This document shows, piece after piece, positions 9,353 to 18,941 of a DNA stretch of 47,934 bases. The notes beneath the pieces are model-generated. The model was not told the origin of the DNA and searched no databases. It was given only the letters and a program-made list of their open reading frames with translations. The DNA comes from Photobacterium sp. Ph5 (GTDB lineage: Bacteria > Pseudomonadota > Gammaproteobacteria > Enterobacterales > Vibrionaceae): the NCBI RefSeq assembly GCF_022129445.1, contig NZ_JADQAQ010000038.1, forward strand, positions 1 through 47,934, given 5' to 3'. Position 1 is the first letter of the stretch, and the number at the start of each line of letters is the position of its first letter. Position numbers and translations under genes: made by a program.

Positions 9353-10804
9353 ATGGAAAAACAGACTGTCGTGAAACTACCCTCGTTGATGCAAGTTCTT
9401 GTTGCTCTCGGTATTTTCCTTGCACTAGCATTCTCATTTACCGCTAAGTTAAATTTACCTATTCAGCTAGCACTCTACATCGGCTGGTTCATCATTATAG
9501 GTTTGGGCATTAAACTTGGTCATGATTACAAGTCATTAGAAAAAGCCGCAACAAAGGGTATTGCGAACGGTCTTGGTGCCGTATTAATTCTACTTGCCGT
9601 TGGTGCACTTGTGGGTACTTGGATTGCAGGTGGTATTGTTCCAACCATTATTTACTACGGTCTAAAAGCCATCCACCCATCCATTTTCTTGCTAGCAACA
9701 ATGATCATTTGTTCATTAACCGCATTAGCAACCGGTACTTCTTGGGGTGCAGCAGGTACAGCAGGTATCGCTATGATGGGTATTGGCCAAGGTTTAGGTA
9801 TTCCCGCGCCTATGACCGCTGGTGCTGTTCTTTCTGGCTGTTACTTCGGTGACAAAATGTCTCCCCTTTCAGATTCAGTGATCCTTGCATCTTCTATGTC
9901 TAACGTAGAAATTATGGAGCACATTAAAGGCATGTTGCCGATCGCATTAATCAGTTATGTGATCACTGGTATTATGTTTACGGTTGTAGGTTACCACTAC
10001 GCCGGTAACGTGGACATGTCTCAAGTTGATTCCGTGATCCAAGCAATGGATAAGCAATTTGTTATCTCGCCATTGTCATTTATTCCTGTAGCTATTGTCT
10101 TGGTATTACTGGCTTTACGCTTACCATCATTCCCTGTTATTACGCTAGGTTCTCTACTGGGTATTATTTGGGCGGTGATGATCCAAGGTATGGATCCTTT
10201 AGTTGCCTTTAATACTGCATGGGCACCGTTTTCAATTAGCTCTGGGGTAGAATTTATTGATGCTATTTTAAACCGTGGCGGTATGTCTTCAATGCTCGGA
10301 TCTGTTGCTGTGATTATCTTTGGTCTAGGCTTTGGTGGCTTATTAGATAAAGTTGGTGTACTACAAACTATCGCTCGTTTATTTGAAAAACGCGTAAATT
10401 CCGCAGGTAGCCTATCCATTTCAACCATCGCTACTGCTTTCCTTGGTAACGTATTTGGTTCTGCAATGTATGTATCGCTGATCCTAACACCTAAAATTTG
10501 TGCAAAAAACTACGACCGCTTAGGCTACCAACGTAAGAACCTTTCTCGTAACGCTGAGTTTGGCGGTACGTTAACCTCTGGTATGGTGCCGTGGAGTGAT
10601 AATGGTATTTACATGGCGAGTATTTTAGGTGTTGCGACGTTCTCATATGCACCATTTATGTGGTTAAGCTTCGTCTGTATTATCGTAACAATTGTCTGCT
10701 CATTCATGGGATGGTTTGTTGATCGCTGTCCACCGGCAACAGAAGCCCAATTAGCACAAGATGAAGAAGAGGAAGCACTCGCTGTTAAACAATTAACGTC
10801 ATAA
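9353..10804 (+). CDS. nhaC: NhaC family Na+/H+ antiporter
   Basis: 483-residue polytopic membrane protein with about 11-12 hydrophobic helices starting near residue 15. It carries the conserved NhaC-family core: the GTSWGAAGTAGIAMMGIG region near residues 127-145 and GDKMSPLSDSVILASS near residues 165-180. It probably exchanges sodium for protons and supports pH and sodium homeostasis. Some members near lysine-synthesis genes have been proposed to carry amino acids such as lysine, and its position next to asd leaves that open. ATG 9353 is preceded by AAGGTTAGAAGT. The C-terminal tail is acidic (DEEEEALA). It is a single-gene unit with its own terminator. Confidence 0.88.
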   Translation: MEKQTVVKLPSLMQVLVALGIFLALAFSFTAKLNLPIQLALYIGWFIIIGLGIKLGHDYKSLEKAATKGIANGLGAVLILLAVGALVGTWIAGGIVPTIIYYGLKAIHPSIFLLATMIICSLTALATGTSWGAAGTAGIAMMGIGQGLGIPAPMTAGAVLSGCYFGDKMSPLSDSVILASSMSNVEIMEHIKGMLPIALISYVITGIMFTVVGYHYAGNVDMSQVDSVIQAMDKQFVISPLSFIPVAIVLVLLALRLPSFPVITLGSLLGIIWAVMIQGMDPLVAFNTAWAPFSISSGVEFIDAILNRGGMSSMLGSVAVIIFGLGFGGLLDKVGVLQTIARLFEKRVNSAGSLSISTIATAFLGNVFGSAMYVSLILTPKICAKNYDRLGYQRKNLSRNAEFGGTLTSGMVPWSDNGIYMASILGVATFSYAPFMWLSFVCIIVTIVCSFMGWFVDRCPPATEAQLAQDEEEEALAVKQLTS

Positions 10805-10822
10805 TTTTTAACTAAATATAGA

Positions 10823-10864
10823 AAAAAGCCCCATTATATTAGCCAAATAATGGGGCTTTTTGTC
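10823..10864. terminator. Bidirectional terminator between nhaC and ureG
   Basis: AAAAGCCCCATTAT and ATAATGGGGCTTTT flank a short loop, giving U-tracts both ways. It lies after convergent nhaC and at the end of the urease transcription unit. Confidence 0.9.
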
Positions 10865-10874
10865 TTTATACATC

Positions 10875-11507
10875 TTATACATTTCTTAGTTCAACCATCC
10901 CTTCCGTTACAATAAAATCAATAATAACCTCGAGTCCCTCCGCTTGCTTTAAATTGGTAAATACAAAAGGTTTGGTTGGCCTCATTCTTTGAGTATCTTG
11001 CTCCATCACCTCCAATGACGCACCGACATAAGGTGCTAAATCAATTTTATTAATAACCAATAGATCGGAGCGAGTGATCCCTGGTCCTCCTTTTCTTGGT
11101 ATTTTTTCTCCTTCCGCGACATCTATAACATAGATGGTTAAGTCAGCCAGTTCAGGACTAAACGTCGCACTTAAATTGTCACCACCACTCTCAACAAACA
11201 CGATATCTAAATTTTTATGTCGTCTTGCAAGCTCATCAACTGCCGCAAGATTCATCGAGGCATCTTCGCGTATAGCGGTGTGTGGGCAACCTCCCGTTTC
11301 AACACCAATAATTCTATCTGGCGCTAATGCTTCTGCGCGCGTTAAAATTTTGGCATCCTCTTGGGTATAAATATCATTTGTAACAACCGCAATATTTAAT
11401 TTGTCACGAATCGCCTTACATAACACCTCAAGTAAAGCCGTTTTCCCTGAACCAACAGGACCACCGACACCAATACGTAATGGTTGTTTATATTCTGTCA
11501 TTATCAT
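10875..11507 (-). CDS. ureG: Urease accessory GTPase UreG
   Basis: SIMIBI-class GTPase that uses GTP hydrolysis to deliver nickel into apo-urease with UreF, UreD and UreE. The P-loop [11 protein letters not shown] lies near the N-terminus, followed by the metal-binding CPH motif ([15 protein letters not shown]) and the guanine-specificity motif NKIDLAP. The 210-residue length fits the family. I chose ATG at 11507 because AAAGGA lies five bases upstream; a second ATG at 11501 is possible. The open frame extends further upstream, but that part overlaps ureF and is not family-like. It is the last gene of the urea locus and begins 10 bases after ureF ends. Confidence 0.95.
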   Translation of the reverse strand: MIMTEYKQPLRIGVGGPVGSGKTALLEVLCKAIRDKLNIAVVTNDIYTQEDAKILTRAEALAPDRIIGVETGGCPHTAIREDASMNLAAVDELARRHKNLDIVFVESGGDNLSATFSPELADLTIYVIDVAEGEKIPRKGGPGITRSDLLVINKIDLAPYVGASLEVMEQDTQRMRPTKPFVFTNLKQAEGLEVIIDFIVTEGMVELRNV

Positions 11508-11517
11508 AACAATCCTT

Positions 11518-12225
11518 TTATGAACGAAATAAGCGTGTATATTGCGTTTCGTGACGGCTACTAGCGATAGATAAAGCAGGCATATAGCTACCAATATTTA
11601 GATCAGAAATATGAGCTGAATGCTCTATTGCTGATGGAAAATGCTCAACTAATTGTATTAACGCTTGTTGTCCCGCCGTTTGCCCAAGAGGAACCAGTTT
11701 AACGCCAGCCATCACCATATTCTCAGCCCAGCTCCATAAATATCCTTGAGATAGTTGTATACATGGAATATTCCAATGATGTGCAGCCAAGACAAATCCT
11801 AATATCTGGTTTTGATTTAGCACGTTCATATGCTCAACACCATGTGTCGGTACATTTAATTGGGCTAATAATGTAAATAACGCGCGACCACGTTGCTGCT
11901 CTTCAGCGCGTAATTCTTTTGTTTCACGGCACGCATATAAGTACTCACTCCATGACGTTATGCTTTTGAAATCTTGAACTTCAATCGCTCGGTAATAACG
12001 TCTTAAAATCGGTAACTCAAGTGTTGCCATACTTTGTTCAACAATAGTTCTTAACCATGATACCAATGCTTTTACATCCTCAATCCATTTCGCCTCAACT
12101 GCCCATTCCAACCCTTGTGAATAAGTAAAACCACCAATTGGCAATGATGGACTCATCAATTGATATAATCGATATTGCGCTATTGCCGTTATTTCCTGAT
12201 TAGAATCGAGATTATTTTTTTGCAT
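11518..12225 (-). CDS. ureF: Urease accessory protein UreF
   Basis: All-helical accessory protein (235 residues) that bridges UreD and UreG in the nickel-delivery complex and regulates UreG GTP hydrolysis. Conserved features are the N-terminal [21 protein letters not shown] stretch, the [15 protein letters not shown] segment in the middle, and the C-terminal [31 protein letters not shown] placed the start at ATG 12225 so that the protein begins MQKNNLD; the longer frame upstream is the antisense-looking overlap with the small membrane protein gene, whose 3' end overlaps this start by 14 bases. This overlap indicates translational coupling with that small gene. Confidence 0.93.
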   Translation of the reverse strand: MQKNNLDSNQEITAIAQYRLYQLMSPSLPIGGFTYSQGLEWAVEAKWIEDVKALVSWLRTIVEQSMATLELPILRRYYRAIEVQDFKSITSWSEYLYACRETKELRAEEQQRGRALFTLLAQLNVPTHGVEHMNVLNQNQILGFVLAAHHWNIPCIQLSQGYLWSWAENMVMAGVKLVPLGQTAGQQALIQLVEHFPSAIEHSAHISDLNIGSYMPALSIASSRHETQYTRLFRS

Positions 12226-12415
12226 ACACTGCAACCAAAACGATAACCGTAAAGAGTGCCATACAGATAGATAACGAGAGCAAATCAAGCCACTGAGTAG
12301 GATGAAACAATACTGATTGCAATAGGTGATGTGTTGAATGCTCTGTTTGATGCCCCGCATGAGCCCACACTGATGATGAGAAAAAGCATAGTACTAATAG
12401 TAAATAGTATTTCAT
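12212..12415 (-). CDS. Small histidine-rich membrane protein in the urease operon
   Basis: 67-residue protein not recognised with certainty. It has a hydrophobic N-terminal signal-like segment (residues 4-18, ending SVWA), then a short histidine-rich stretch (HAGHQTEHSTHH, six histidines within residues 19-30), and one C-terminal membrane helix (about 44-64) ending in KK. The AHAGH start after signal cleavage resembles the mature N-terminus of HupE/UreJ nickel permeases (HPGH), but the remaining helices of such permeases are absent. A ribosome site (AAGGATATG) precedes the ATG, and the gene is sandwiched between ureE and ureF with an overlap into ureF. It may bind or present nickel at the membrane (inference), or be a shrunken HupE/UreJ relative. 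Confidence 0.7.
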   Translation of the reverse strand: MKYYLLLVLCFFSSSVWAHAGHQTEHSTHHLLQSVLFHPTQWLDLLSLSICMALFTVIVLVAVYAKK

Positions 12416-12444
12416 AACGCATATCCTTATCGAGTTATAAATGA

Positions 12445-12894
12445 TTAATGATGATGGTGACCGCTAGAAGATCCACCATAAGCACCACTCTCAGGTTCAA
12501 AAGGTTCACAATCACACATCACATCGCCCCCCAACCCCCTTACCATCTCATCAAGTACATGATCATGTTGATAACGTAACCAGAGACGAGATAACTGCAA
12601 TGGAACATGTCTGTTTCCTAAATGGTACGCAATTTTCATGAGCTTTAATGCATCACCACAATAGACTGTTGATACTTTTTCAGGGGCGGCTTTTATCTCA
12701 ACGGTAATTCCACAGCGGCTGACCAATTGTTCTCCCCCTCTCAATATATGACCACGAGGTAAAAATAATCCGGCTTCCCGCCCATCGTCTAAATGAACTT
12801 TTAATCGACTTTTTATCCGACTTTCTATCGGTAAACTTAAATACGTCTGGGGTGGATTGATGCTATCTTTTTTTATCGCTATCAACTCTATCAT
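12445..12894 (-). CDS. ureE: Urease accessory nickel metallochaperone UreE
   Basis: 149-residue dimeric nickel chaperone that hands nickel to UreG and the urease activation complex. The N-terminal peptide-binding domain contains RLKVHLDDGREAGLFLPRG, and the C-terminal metal-binding domain contains AYHLGNRHVPLQ with the conserved metal-site histidine. The tail ends in four consecutive histidines after a glycine/serine linker, a common extra nickel-storage element. A clear GGAGGG ribosome site lies seven bases before the ATG. It follows ureC by 62 bases. Confidence 0.95.
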   Translation of the reverse strand: MIELIAIKKDSINPPQTYLSLPIESRIKSRLKVHLDDGREAGLFLPRGHILRGGEQLVSRCGITVEIKAAPEKVSTVYCGDALKLMKIAYHLGNRHVPLQLSRLWLRYQHDHVLDEMVRGLGGDVMCDCEPFEPESGAYGGSSSGHHHH

Positions 12895-12956
12895 TGGTGT
12901 CCCTCCATCATGTCTCTGCTTCCGTGACTTCGATTACCTCTTCATTCACTTCTTCT

Positions 12957-14660
12957 TTAAAATAAAAAATATCGTTGTGCCATTGGTAATTCAGATGCGG
13001 GTTCACAAGTTAGCAATTCACCATTCGCTCGTACTTGATAAGTCTGAGAATCGACGTCTATGGTTGGTTGCCAGCTATTCAGCTGCATGTCACTTTTTCC
13101 GATCGTTCTACATTGCTTCACAACACCAATTAGGCTACCTAATCCAAGCTGTTCAGCGACGCCTTCTTTTTGCGCTTGCTGTGATAAAAATAACATAGAG
13201 GTTTGTTTCGCAGCCTCACCAAAATGGCCAAACATCGGGCGATAATGCACAGGTTGAGGCGTCGGGATCGAGCCATTAGGATCGCCCATTGGTGCCATTG
13301 CAATCATTCCACCTTTAATGACTAAACTGGGCTTAACGCCAAAAAAAGCGGGCTTCCACAATACTAAATCGGCTAGCTTTCCTTTTTCAATCGATCCTAC
13401 TTCATGTGACATCCCATGGGTGATCGCAGGGTTGATGGTATATTTCGCAATATAACGTTTTAAGCGAAAATTATCGTTATCTTGGCTATCTTCCGCTAAT
13501 GACCCTCGCTGTACTTTCATTTTATGAGCCGTTTGCCACGTTCTAAGGATCACTTCTCCTACTCGTCCCATTGCTTGCGAATCTGAAGCGATCATCGAAA
13601 ACGCACCGAGATCATGCAAAATGTCTTCAGATGCAATAGTTTCTCGACGAATGCGTGACTCTGCAAATGCAACATCTTCTGCAATAGAGGGAGATAAATG
13701 ATGGCAAACCATTAACATGTCGAGGTGTTCGTCAACGGTATTAATCGTATAAGGACGGGTAGGATTAGTAGAGGAAGGAAGCACATTATGCTCACCACAA
13801 GCTCGAATAATATCGGGGGCATGCCCACCACCAGCACCTTCCGTATGATAGGTATGAATCACCCGATCACCTATTGCTGCTAACGTTGATTCAACAAAGC
13901 CTGATTCATTTAAGGTGTCGGTATGAATGGCAACTTGTACATCCATTGAATCTGCAACTGTTAAACAAGTATCAATCGATGCAGGTGTGGTTCCCCAATC
14001 CTCATGCAGTTTTAAACCCACAACACCCGCAGCAACTTGCTCTTGCAATGGTCGTGGTTGACTACAATTACCTTTGCCAAGTAAGCCAAAATTCATGGGA
14101 AAATGATCTAGCGACTGCAACATGCGGTGGATATTCCAACTTCCTGGTGTACAGGTTGTTGCGTTTGTCCCTGTTGCTGGTCCTGTCCCTCCGCCGATCA
14201 TGGTGGTGATCCCAGAGGCTAATGCTTCTTCAATTTGTTGAGGGCAAATAAAATGAATATGTGAGTCTATACCTCCCGCTGTTAATATATTGCCTTCACC
14301 AGCAATAATTTCGGTTCCCGCTCCTATCTCAATGGTCACTTCTGGCTGAATATCGGGATTTCCAGCTTTGCCTATTGCACTGATCCGTCCGTTTTTTATT
14401 GCAACATCTGCTTTTACGATACCCCAATAATCTAAAATGATCGCATTAGTGATCACCAGATCAGGTGTATCAACGGTCGAGGCTTGCCCTTGCCCCATCC
14501 CATCACGAATGACTTTCCCCCCTCCAAACTTTACCTCATCACCATAAACGGTATAGTCCTTTTCAATTGATAACCATAACTTGGTATCAGCAAGTCTGAC
14601 TTTATCTCCAATGGTAGGACCAAACATTTCTGCGTACGCTTGCCTTGGGATAGATGCCAT
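12957..14660 (-). CDS. ureC: Urease alpha subunit UreC
   Basis: Catalytic subunit of the nickel enzyme that hydrolyses urea to ammonia and carbamate. All active-site residues sit at the Klebsiella numbering positions: His134 and His136 (IDSHIHF), carbamylated Lys217 and His219 (GLKLHEDWG), His246, His272, catalytic His320 (MVCHHL) and Asp360. The 567-residue length is normal. The ribosome site AAGGATGAAGA lies directly before ATG 14660. The active-site complement is complete, so the enzyme should be functional if activated by the accessory genes downstream. Confidence 0.98.
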   Translation of the reverse strand: MASIPRQAYAEMFGPTIGDKVRLADTKLWLSIEKDYTVYGDEVKFGGGKVIRDGMGQGQASTVDTPDLVITNAIILDYWGIVKADVAIKNGRISAIGKAGNPDIQPEVTIEIGAGTEIIAGEGNILTAGGIDSHIHFICPQQIEEALASGITTMIGGGTGPATGTNATTCTPGSWNIHRMLQSLDHFPMNFGLLGKGNCSQPRPLQEQVAAGVVGLKLHEDWGTTPASIDTCLTVADSMDVQVAIHTDTLNESGFVESTLAAIGDRVIHTYHTEGAGGGHAPDIIRACGEHNVLPSSTNPTRPYTINTVDEHLDMLMVCHHLSPSIAEDVAFAESRIRRETIASEDILHDLGAFSMIASDSQAMGRVGEVILRTWQTAHKMKVQRGSLAEDSQDNDNFRLKRYIAKYTINPAITHGMSHEVGSIEKGKLADLVLWKPAFFGVKPSLVIKGGMIAMAPMGDPNGSIPTPQPVHYRPMFGHFGEAAKQTSMLFLSQQAQKEGVAEQLGLGSLIGVVKQCRTIGKSDMQLNSWQPTIDVDSQTYQVRANGELLTCEPASELPMAQRYFLF

Positions 14661-14677
14661 TCTTCATCCTTAACAGG

Positions 14678-15013
14678 TTATAACTCACCCATAATTTTCC
14701 CTTGAAAACCAAAAACCTGACGTTTACCTGAATACTCCACCAGCTCAATGGTACGCTTTTGTCCTGGCTCAAAACGTATTGCTGTTCCTGCCGCAATGTT
14801 AGGTCTATATCCCCGGCAAGCCTCTCGTTCAAATACCAGAGCATCATTTACTTCATAAAAGTGGTAATGAGAACCTACTTGGATAGGTCGATCACCGACA
14901 TTCATCACAACCACTTGTATTGTCTGTCGATCCGCGTTAATAGTAATATCACCTTTAGCAACCATGATTTCACCGGGTATTAGAGGCGGATCGGTTTGCT
15001 TTATTTTCGTCAT
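14678..15013 (-). CDS. ureB: Urease beta subunit UreB
   Basis: Structural beta subunit (111 residues) of the urease (UreABC)3 complex. The family signature [17 protein letters not shown] is present, as are the RYRPN-like [17 protein letters not shown] and the terminal [12 protein letters not shown]. The start at 15013 is supported by GAGGG three bases upstream and gives about ten extra N-terminal residues before the usual IPGE start. It lies six bases after ureA and 17 before ureC. Confidence 0.96.
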   Translation of the reverse strand: MTKIKQTDPPLIPGEIMVAKGDITINADRQTIQVVVMNVGDRPIQVGSHYHFYEVNDALVFEREACRGYRPNIAAGTAIRFEPGQKRTIELVEYSGKRQVFGFQGKIMGEL

Positions 15014-15019
15014 AATCCC

Positions 15020-15322
15020 TCAAACAATCGGTTCGTGAATCGTCACCAGCTTTGTTCCATCAGGAAATGTTGCTTCCACTTGCACATCTGGGATCATTGA
15101 CGGTATCCCTTCCATAACATCTGCCGATGTCAGTAATGTACGACCATAATCCATTAACTCTGCAACCGTCTTGCCCGCTCTAGCACCTTCCATAATCTCA
15201 GCACTGATAAAAGCCACACATTCTGGGTAATTCAATTTAATACCGCGCTTTAAACGATCTTTGGCCAGTAACGCCGCACAATAAAGCAGTAATTTATCTT
15301 TTTCTCGTGGGGAGAGCTCCAT
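15020..15322 (-). CDS. ureA: Urease gamma subunit UreA
   Basis: Structural gamma subunit of urease, 100 residues, the exact usual length. It carries [20 protein letters not shown] at the start, [24 protein letters not shown] in the middle and the conserved [20 protein letters not shown] at the end. The ribosome site AAGGAGTGAAGG is strong. UreA, UreB and UreC are separate, as in Klebsiella and unlike the fused subunits of Helicobacter. Confidence 0.97.
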   Translation of the reverse strand: MELSPREKDKLLLYCAALLAKDRLKRGIKLNYPECVAFISAEIMEGARAGKTVAELMDYGRTLLTSADVMEGIPSMIPDVQVEATFPDGTKLVTIHEPIV

Positions 15323-15345
15323 CCTTCACTCCTTATCCCTAATCG

Positions 15346-16221
15346 TTAAGTAGCCCAAATTCTTGGTTTCACGGGGATTTCTTGAAACCACTGTTGGCGT
15401 ACTAATTGCCAAATCTCAACAAATACAGACAATATCGTTTCACTCCAATTAGCGAGAGCTCTAATCACCATTAATCCCTCTAACTGGGTTACACCTATTA
15501 CCAAATCAAATAAGTGATACCTCTTGCATATAGTATTGAGCAACACTTGTACCATTTCAAATACGACAGGGTCTTTATTGGTTATATATAAACTTGACGA
15601 TAAATTAAATTTTTGTAACCCATTGATATAAAAATGACTATCCGCCCCTTCTAATGCAAATCGCTCAATTAATATTTTTTTTTCCGCTATCTGTATTTCC
15701 GTCTTACCCATTAAGTAGCCTTTCTCAAAGCCCTCATTCAGTGCAGGTCGTCCAAAACAGTGCATTTCCCACCCCATAAATCGAGCGGTTTCTGCCAATA
15801 TAATTGTGGTGTTTAGCTTCACCTTGGCATCGTTAAAAAAGATATTTTCTTGTGGTAACCACTCTAAAATCCCCCCATCAGCCACTGTCAGACGCTGTGT
15901 TTGCTCTGCCCATTGATCTGCAGAACGATAAAATTTTGTGGCGCCAGGGGTGGTAACTAATGCATGTGCATAACTATCAACATCAGTATGAATGGTGAGA
16001 GTATCCCCCCCTACAACACCACCAGGAGGATGTAGCAAATAGGTATGACAGATATTTTTTTCCGGATAAAACGGTCGTTGAACAGCCAGTGGACCATACT
16101 GCTGTCGATGTGCTAATACTGTTTTATGATTTTTGACAGCAAAGCCTAAGGCCAATTTGGCTTGCCAGCCTGAGTGTCGTTTCTGAGCATCGAAATCAAT
16201 TGCGAAAGAAGGATCACTCAT
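15346..16221 (-). CDS. ureD: Urease accessory protein UreD (UreH)
   Basis: 291-residue scaffold that binds apo-urease and UreF/UreG and provides the tunnel for nickel delivery. Typical features are HPPGGVVGGDTLTIH near residue 62, TTPGATKFYRS near residue 90, and WLPQENIFFNDAKV near residue 120. The start ATG overlaps the urtE stop (ATGA), so the urea importer genes and the urease genes are physically coupled into one unit. Confidence 0.94.
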   Translation of the reverse strand: MSDPSFAIDFDAQKRHSGWQAKLALGFAVKNHKTVLAHRQQYGPLAVQRPFYPEKNICHTYLLHPPGGVVGGDTLTIHTDVDSYAHALVTTPGATKFYRSADQWAEQTQRLTVADGGILEWLPQENIFFNDAKVKLNTTIILAETARFMGWEMHCFGRPALNEGFEKGYLMGKTEIQIAEKKILIERFALEGADSHFYINGLQKFNLSSSLYITNKDPVVFEMVQVLLNTICKRYHLFDLVIGVTQLEGLMVIRALANWSETILSVFVEIWQLVRQQWFQEIPVKPRIWAT

Positions 16222-16919
16222 ACAGTTAGATACTCCGTGATTAGCCCTTGCTCTAAATCTTTCATTGCGCCATTAGCAACATTTCTCCCACGATCCAATA
16301 AACAAAAATGATCACCCACTCGACGGGCAAAAGGCAACTTTTGTTCAACCAATAAAACGGTTAAGCCAAAATCGATATTTAGTTTTTGGATAATATCGCC
16401 AATTTCTTGCACAATATTAGGTTGAATACCTTCAGTTGGTTCATCCAGAATAAGTAATTGAGGATCAACAACTAGCGCTCTGGCAATCGCAAGTTGTTGC
16501 TGCTGTCCACCCGATAAATCCCCGCCGTAACGATGACGCATTTGGTGTAAAACAGGAAAAAGTTGATAGATATAATCAGGAATAGTCCGATTTGCCTTAT
16601 CGCGCACAGGCAAACCAACAGATAAGTTCTCTAGCACAGTAAGCATGGGAAAGATTTGTCGGCCTTGGGGCACATAACCCACCCCTAAATAAGGGCGCTC
16701 TTCAGCTTTATCTTTCGAAATATCACAGGTATTAAGTGAGATAGCTCCCTGCTTTATCGGTAATAGCCCCATAATACATTGCAGTAAGGTGGTTTTCCCT
16801 ACCCCATTGCGCCCCATAAGTACGGTACATTGCCCTTTTGGAACATGTAGGTTCACATCCCACAATGTATGACTTTCACCATAAAATTGATTAACGCCAG
16901 TGACATTAAGCATCTTCAT
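16218..16919 (-). CDS. urtE: Urea ABC transporter ATPase UrtE
   Basis: Cytoplasmic ATPase of the branched-chain-amino-acid (LivF) type dedicated to urea uptake. 233 residues with Walker A GRNGVGKTT near residue 38, signature LSGGQQQQLAIARAL, and Walker B LLILDEPTEGIQPNIV, the latter typical of UrtE. It starts in a 4-base overlap with urtD and ends in a 4-base overlap with ureD. Confidence 0.94.
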   Translation of the reverse strand: MKMLNVTGVNQFYGESHTLWDVNLHVPKGQCTVLMGRNGVGKTTLLQCIMGLLPIKQGAISLNTCDISKDKAEERPYLGVGYVPQGRQIFPMLTVLENLSVGLPVRDKANRTIPDYIYQLFPVLHQMRHRYGGDLSGGQQQQLAIARALVVDPQLLILDEPTEGIQPNIVQEIGDIIQKLNIDFGLTVLLVEQKLPFARRVGDHFCLLDRGRNVANGAMKDLEQGLITEYLTV

Positions 16920-17767
16920 TCCCCTAAATAGACTTGAATAACTTCAGGATCAGCTTGTACTTGCGCCATTGTGCCTTCTGCTAAAATCCCACCTTGATGC
17001 ATAACTGTTACATGACTGGCAATCGAACGAACAAAATCCATATCATGCTCAACCACCACTACAGAATGCTTACCTGCAAGACTGTTTAACAACTCAGCAG
17101 TACGATCCATTTCTTTGTGTGTCATGCCTGCAACGGGTTCATCCACCAACAGTAATTTGGGGCTTTGCATTAACAACATACCAATCTCTAACCACTGCTT
17201 CTGACCATGAGAAAGGTTACCTGCAAGCTCGTCTTTCTCATTATGTAAGTTGATTAAAGTAAGTACTGACTCCAATGCATCTTTTTGCTCACCATTTAAT
17301 GTTGCACGTAACAATTGCCATACTTTCCGCTCACCCGACATTGCAAGTTCAAGGTTATGCCACACTGATAAACACTCAATGACAGTGGGCTTTTGAAACT
17401 TACGTCCAATACCGGAATTCGCAATATCTGCTTCAGACATCCTCAATAAATTAAGTGATGAGCCTAACCAAACTTGTCCTGAATCTGGTTTAGTCTTCCC
17501 TGTAATAATGTCCATCATGGTGGTTTTCCCTGCGCCATTAGGCCCAATAATGCAGCGTAATTCCCCTTCTTTAATGTATAAATTCAGATCATCAATTGCT
17601 TTAAAGCCATCAAATGATTTATTCACCCCTTCTAAATACAATAAAATATTGTGGCTGGTATCGACTAAAGGATGCTGCTGTGTTTGCATAAACCGAAACA
17701 CTTTTTCACGTTCAGTCAGCGCTTGAAAAGTTGAGCTTAACGGCAATATTTTAGATAACGCACTCAT
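16916..17767 (-). CDS. urtD: Urea ABC transporter ATPase UrtD
   Basis: LivG-type ATPase of the urea importer, 283 residues. Walker A GPNGAGKTTMMDIITGKTKP, the UrtD-like signature LSHGQKQWLEIGMLLMQ, and Walker B LLLVDEPVAGMTHKEMD are visible. The first 40 or so residues are a variable extension before the ATPase core (LYLEGVNKSFDGF). It overlaps urtC and urtE by four bases on each side, supporting tight co-translation. Confidence 0.94.
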   Translation of the reverse strand: MSALSKILPLSSTFQALTEREKVFRFMQTQQHPLVDTSHNILLYLEGVNKSFDGFKAIDDLNLYIKEGELRCIIGPNGAGKTTMMDIITGKTKPDSGQVWLGSSLNLLRMSEADIANSGIGRKFQKPTVIECLSVWHNLELAMSGERKVWQLLRATLNGEQKDALESVLTLINLHNEKDELAGNLSHGQKQWLEIGMLLMQSPKLLLVDEPVAGMTHKEMDRTAELLNSLAGKHSVVVVEHDMDFVRSIASHVTVMHQGGILAEGTMAQVQADPEVIQVYLGE

Positions 17768-18924
17768 GATTTTGCCTCCTTAAAGTAGCGCTTAATGTGG
17801 CTAAATGTGGGTAAGCGGAAACGACGCAATGCTTGCGTAGAACAAACACCAATCACACCTTTCGGTAAATACAATGTTGATAAAACAAACAGCGCCCCTA
17901 GGGCAAATAACCACACTTCAGGTAACTCAACCGTAAACCAACTCTTGGCATAGTTAACAAGTAATGCCCCCACAATGGCACCAAATAAGGTTGCTCTGCC
18001 TCCAAGCGCAACCCACACGACAATTTCAATTGAGTTTAATGGCGAAAACTCACCGGGGTTGATGATCCCAACTTGTGGCACATATAAAGCGCCAGCAATC
18101 CCCGCAAGCACTGCTGATAAAATAAATAACCACAGCTTAATATTATCCACGTCATACCCCATAAATCGGGTTCGTTGCTCAGTATCTCGAATAGCCATCG
18201 CCACTCGCCCTAGACGACTATTAATCACATAGCGGCATAAACAATACGCCAAAATTAATGCTATGGTTGTCGCTGAAAATAACATCACTTTAGTCATGTC
18301 GCTTTGTAAGCTAAAACCTAAAATATCTTTAAAATCGGTTAAGCCATTATTACCGCCAAAGCCCATCTCATTGCGGAAGAAAGCAAGCATTAATGCATAG
18401 GTTAATGCTTGCGTCATGATTGATAGATACACCCCAGAAACACGCGAGCGAAATGCTAACGAACCAAAGACATACGCCAATAAACCAGGTACAAGTAGAA
18501 TCATCAAGCAAGCAAAAAGAAACGAATCAAAGCCATACCAAAACCACGGTAATTCAGACCAATTAAGGAAAACCATAAAATCAGGTAACACAGGGTGACC
18601 ATATACTCCACGCTCACCAATTTGACGCATTAAATACATGCCCATGGCATAGCCACCTAATGCAAAAAAAGCACCATGACCTAAACTTAATATTCCTAAA
18701 TATCCCCATACTAAATCAACGGCTAACGCTAATAAGGCAAAACTCAAATATTTACCTAATAAAGAAACAGTAAAAGTTTCTATATATAACGGATGAGATT
18801 CAGGTAGCCATAAATTACAGATAGGAATAAATATTAAGATCGAAAACAATATTGATAATGTTATTTTTCCACCACGGTCTTGACTTAAAAACGACCTTTT
18901 ATACAAAAATGATTGGCGGTTCAT
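17764..18924 (-). CDS. urtC: Urea ABC transporter permease UrtC
   Basis: LivM-type inner-membrane permease, 386 residues, with about ten hydrophobic segments. The family motifs YLGILSLGHGAFFALGGYAMGMYL (about residues 74-97) and the EAA-like region with MAIRDTEQRTRFMGYDV are present. It heterodimerises with UrtB. The ribosome site AAGGAG precedes ATG 18924; it begins 17 bases after urtB. Confidence 0.94.
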   Translation of the reverse strand: MNRQSFLYKRSFLSQDRGGKITLSILFSILIFIPICNLWLPESHPLYIETFTVSLLGKYLSFALLALAVDLVWGYLGILSLGHGAFFALGGYAMGMYLMRQIGERGVYGHPVLPDFMVFLNWSELPWFWYGFDSFLFACLMILLVPGLLAYVFGSLAFRSRVSGVYLSIMTQALTYALMLAFFRNEMGFGGNNGLTDFKDILGFSLQSDMTKVMLFSATTIALILAYCLCRYVINSRLGRVAMAIRDTEQRTRFMGYDVDNIKLWLFILSAVLAGIAGALYVPQVGIINPGEFSPLNSIEIVVWVALGGRATLFGAIVGALLVNYAKSWFTVELPEVWLFALGALFVLSTLYLPKGVIGVCSTQALRRFRLPTFSHIKRYFKEAKS

Positions 18925-18941
18925 AGCAACTCCTTAGCTAA

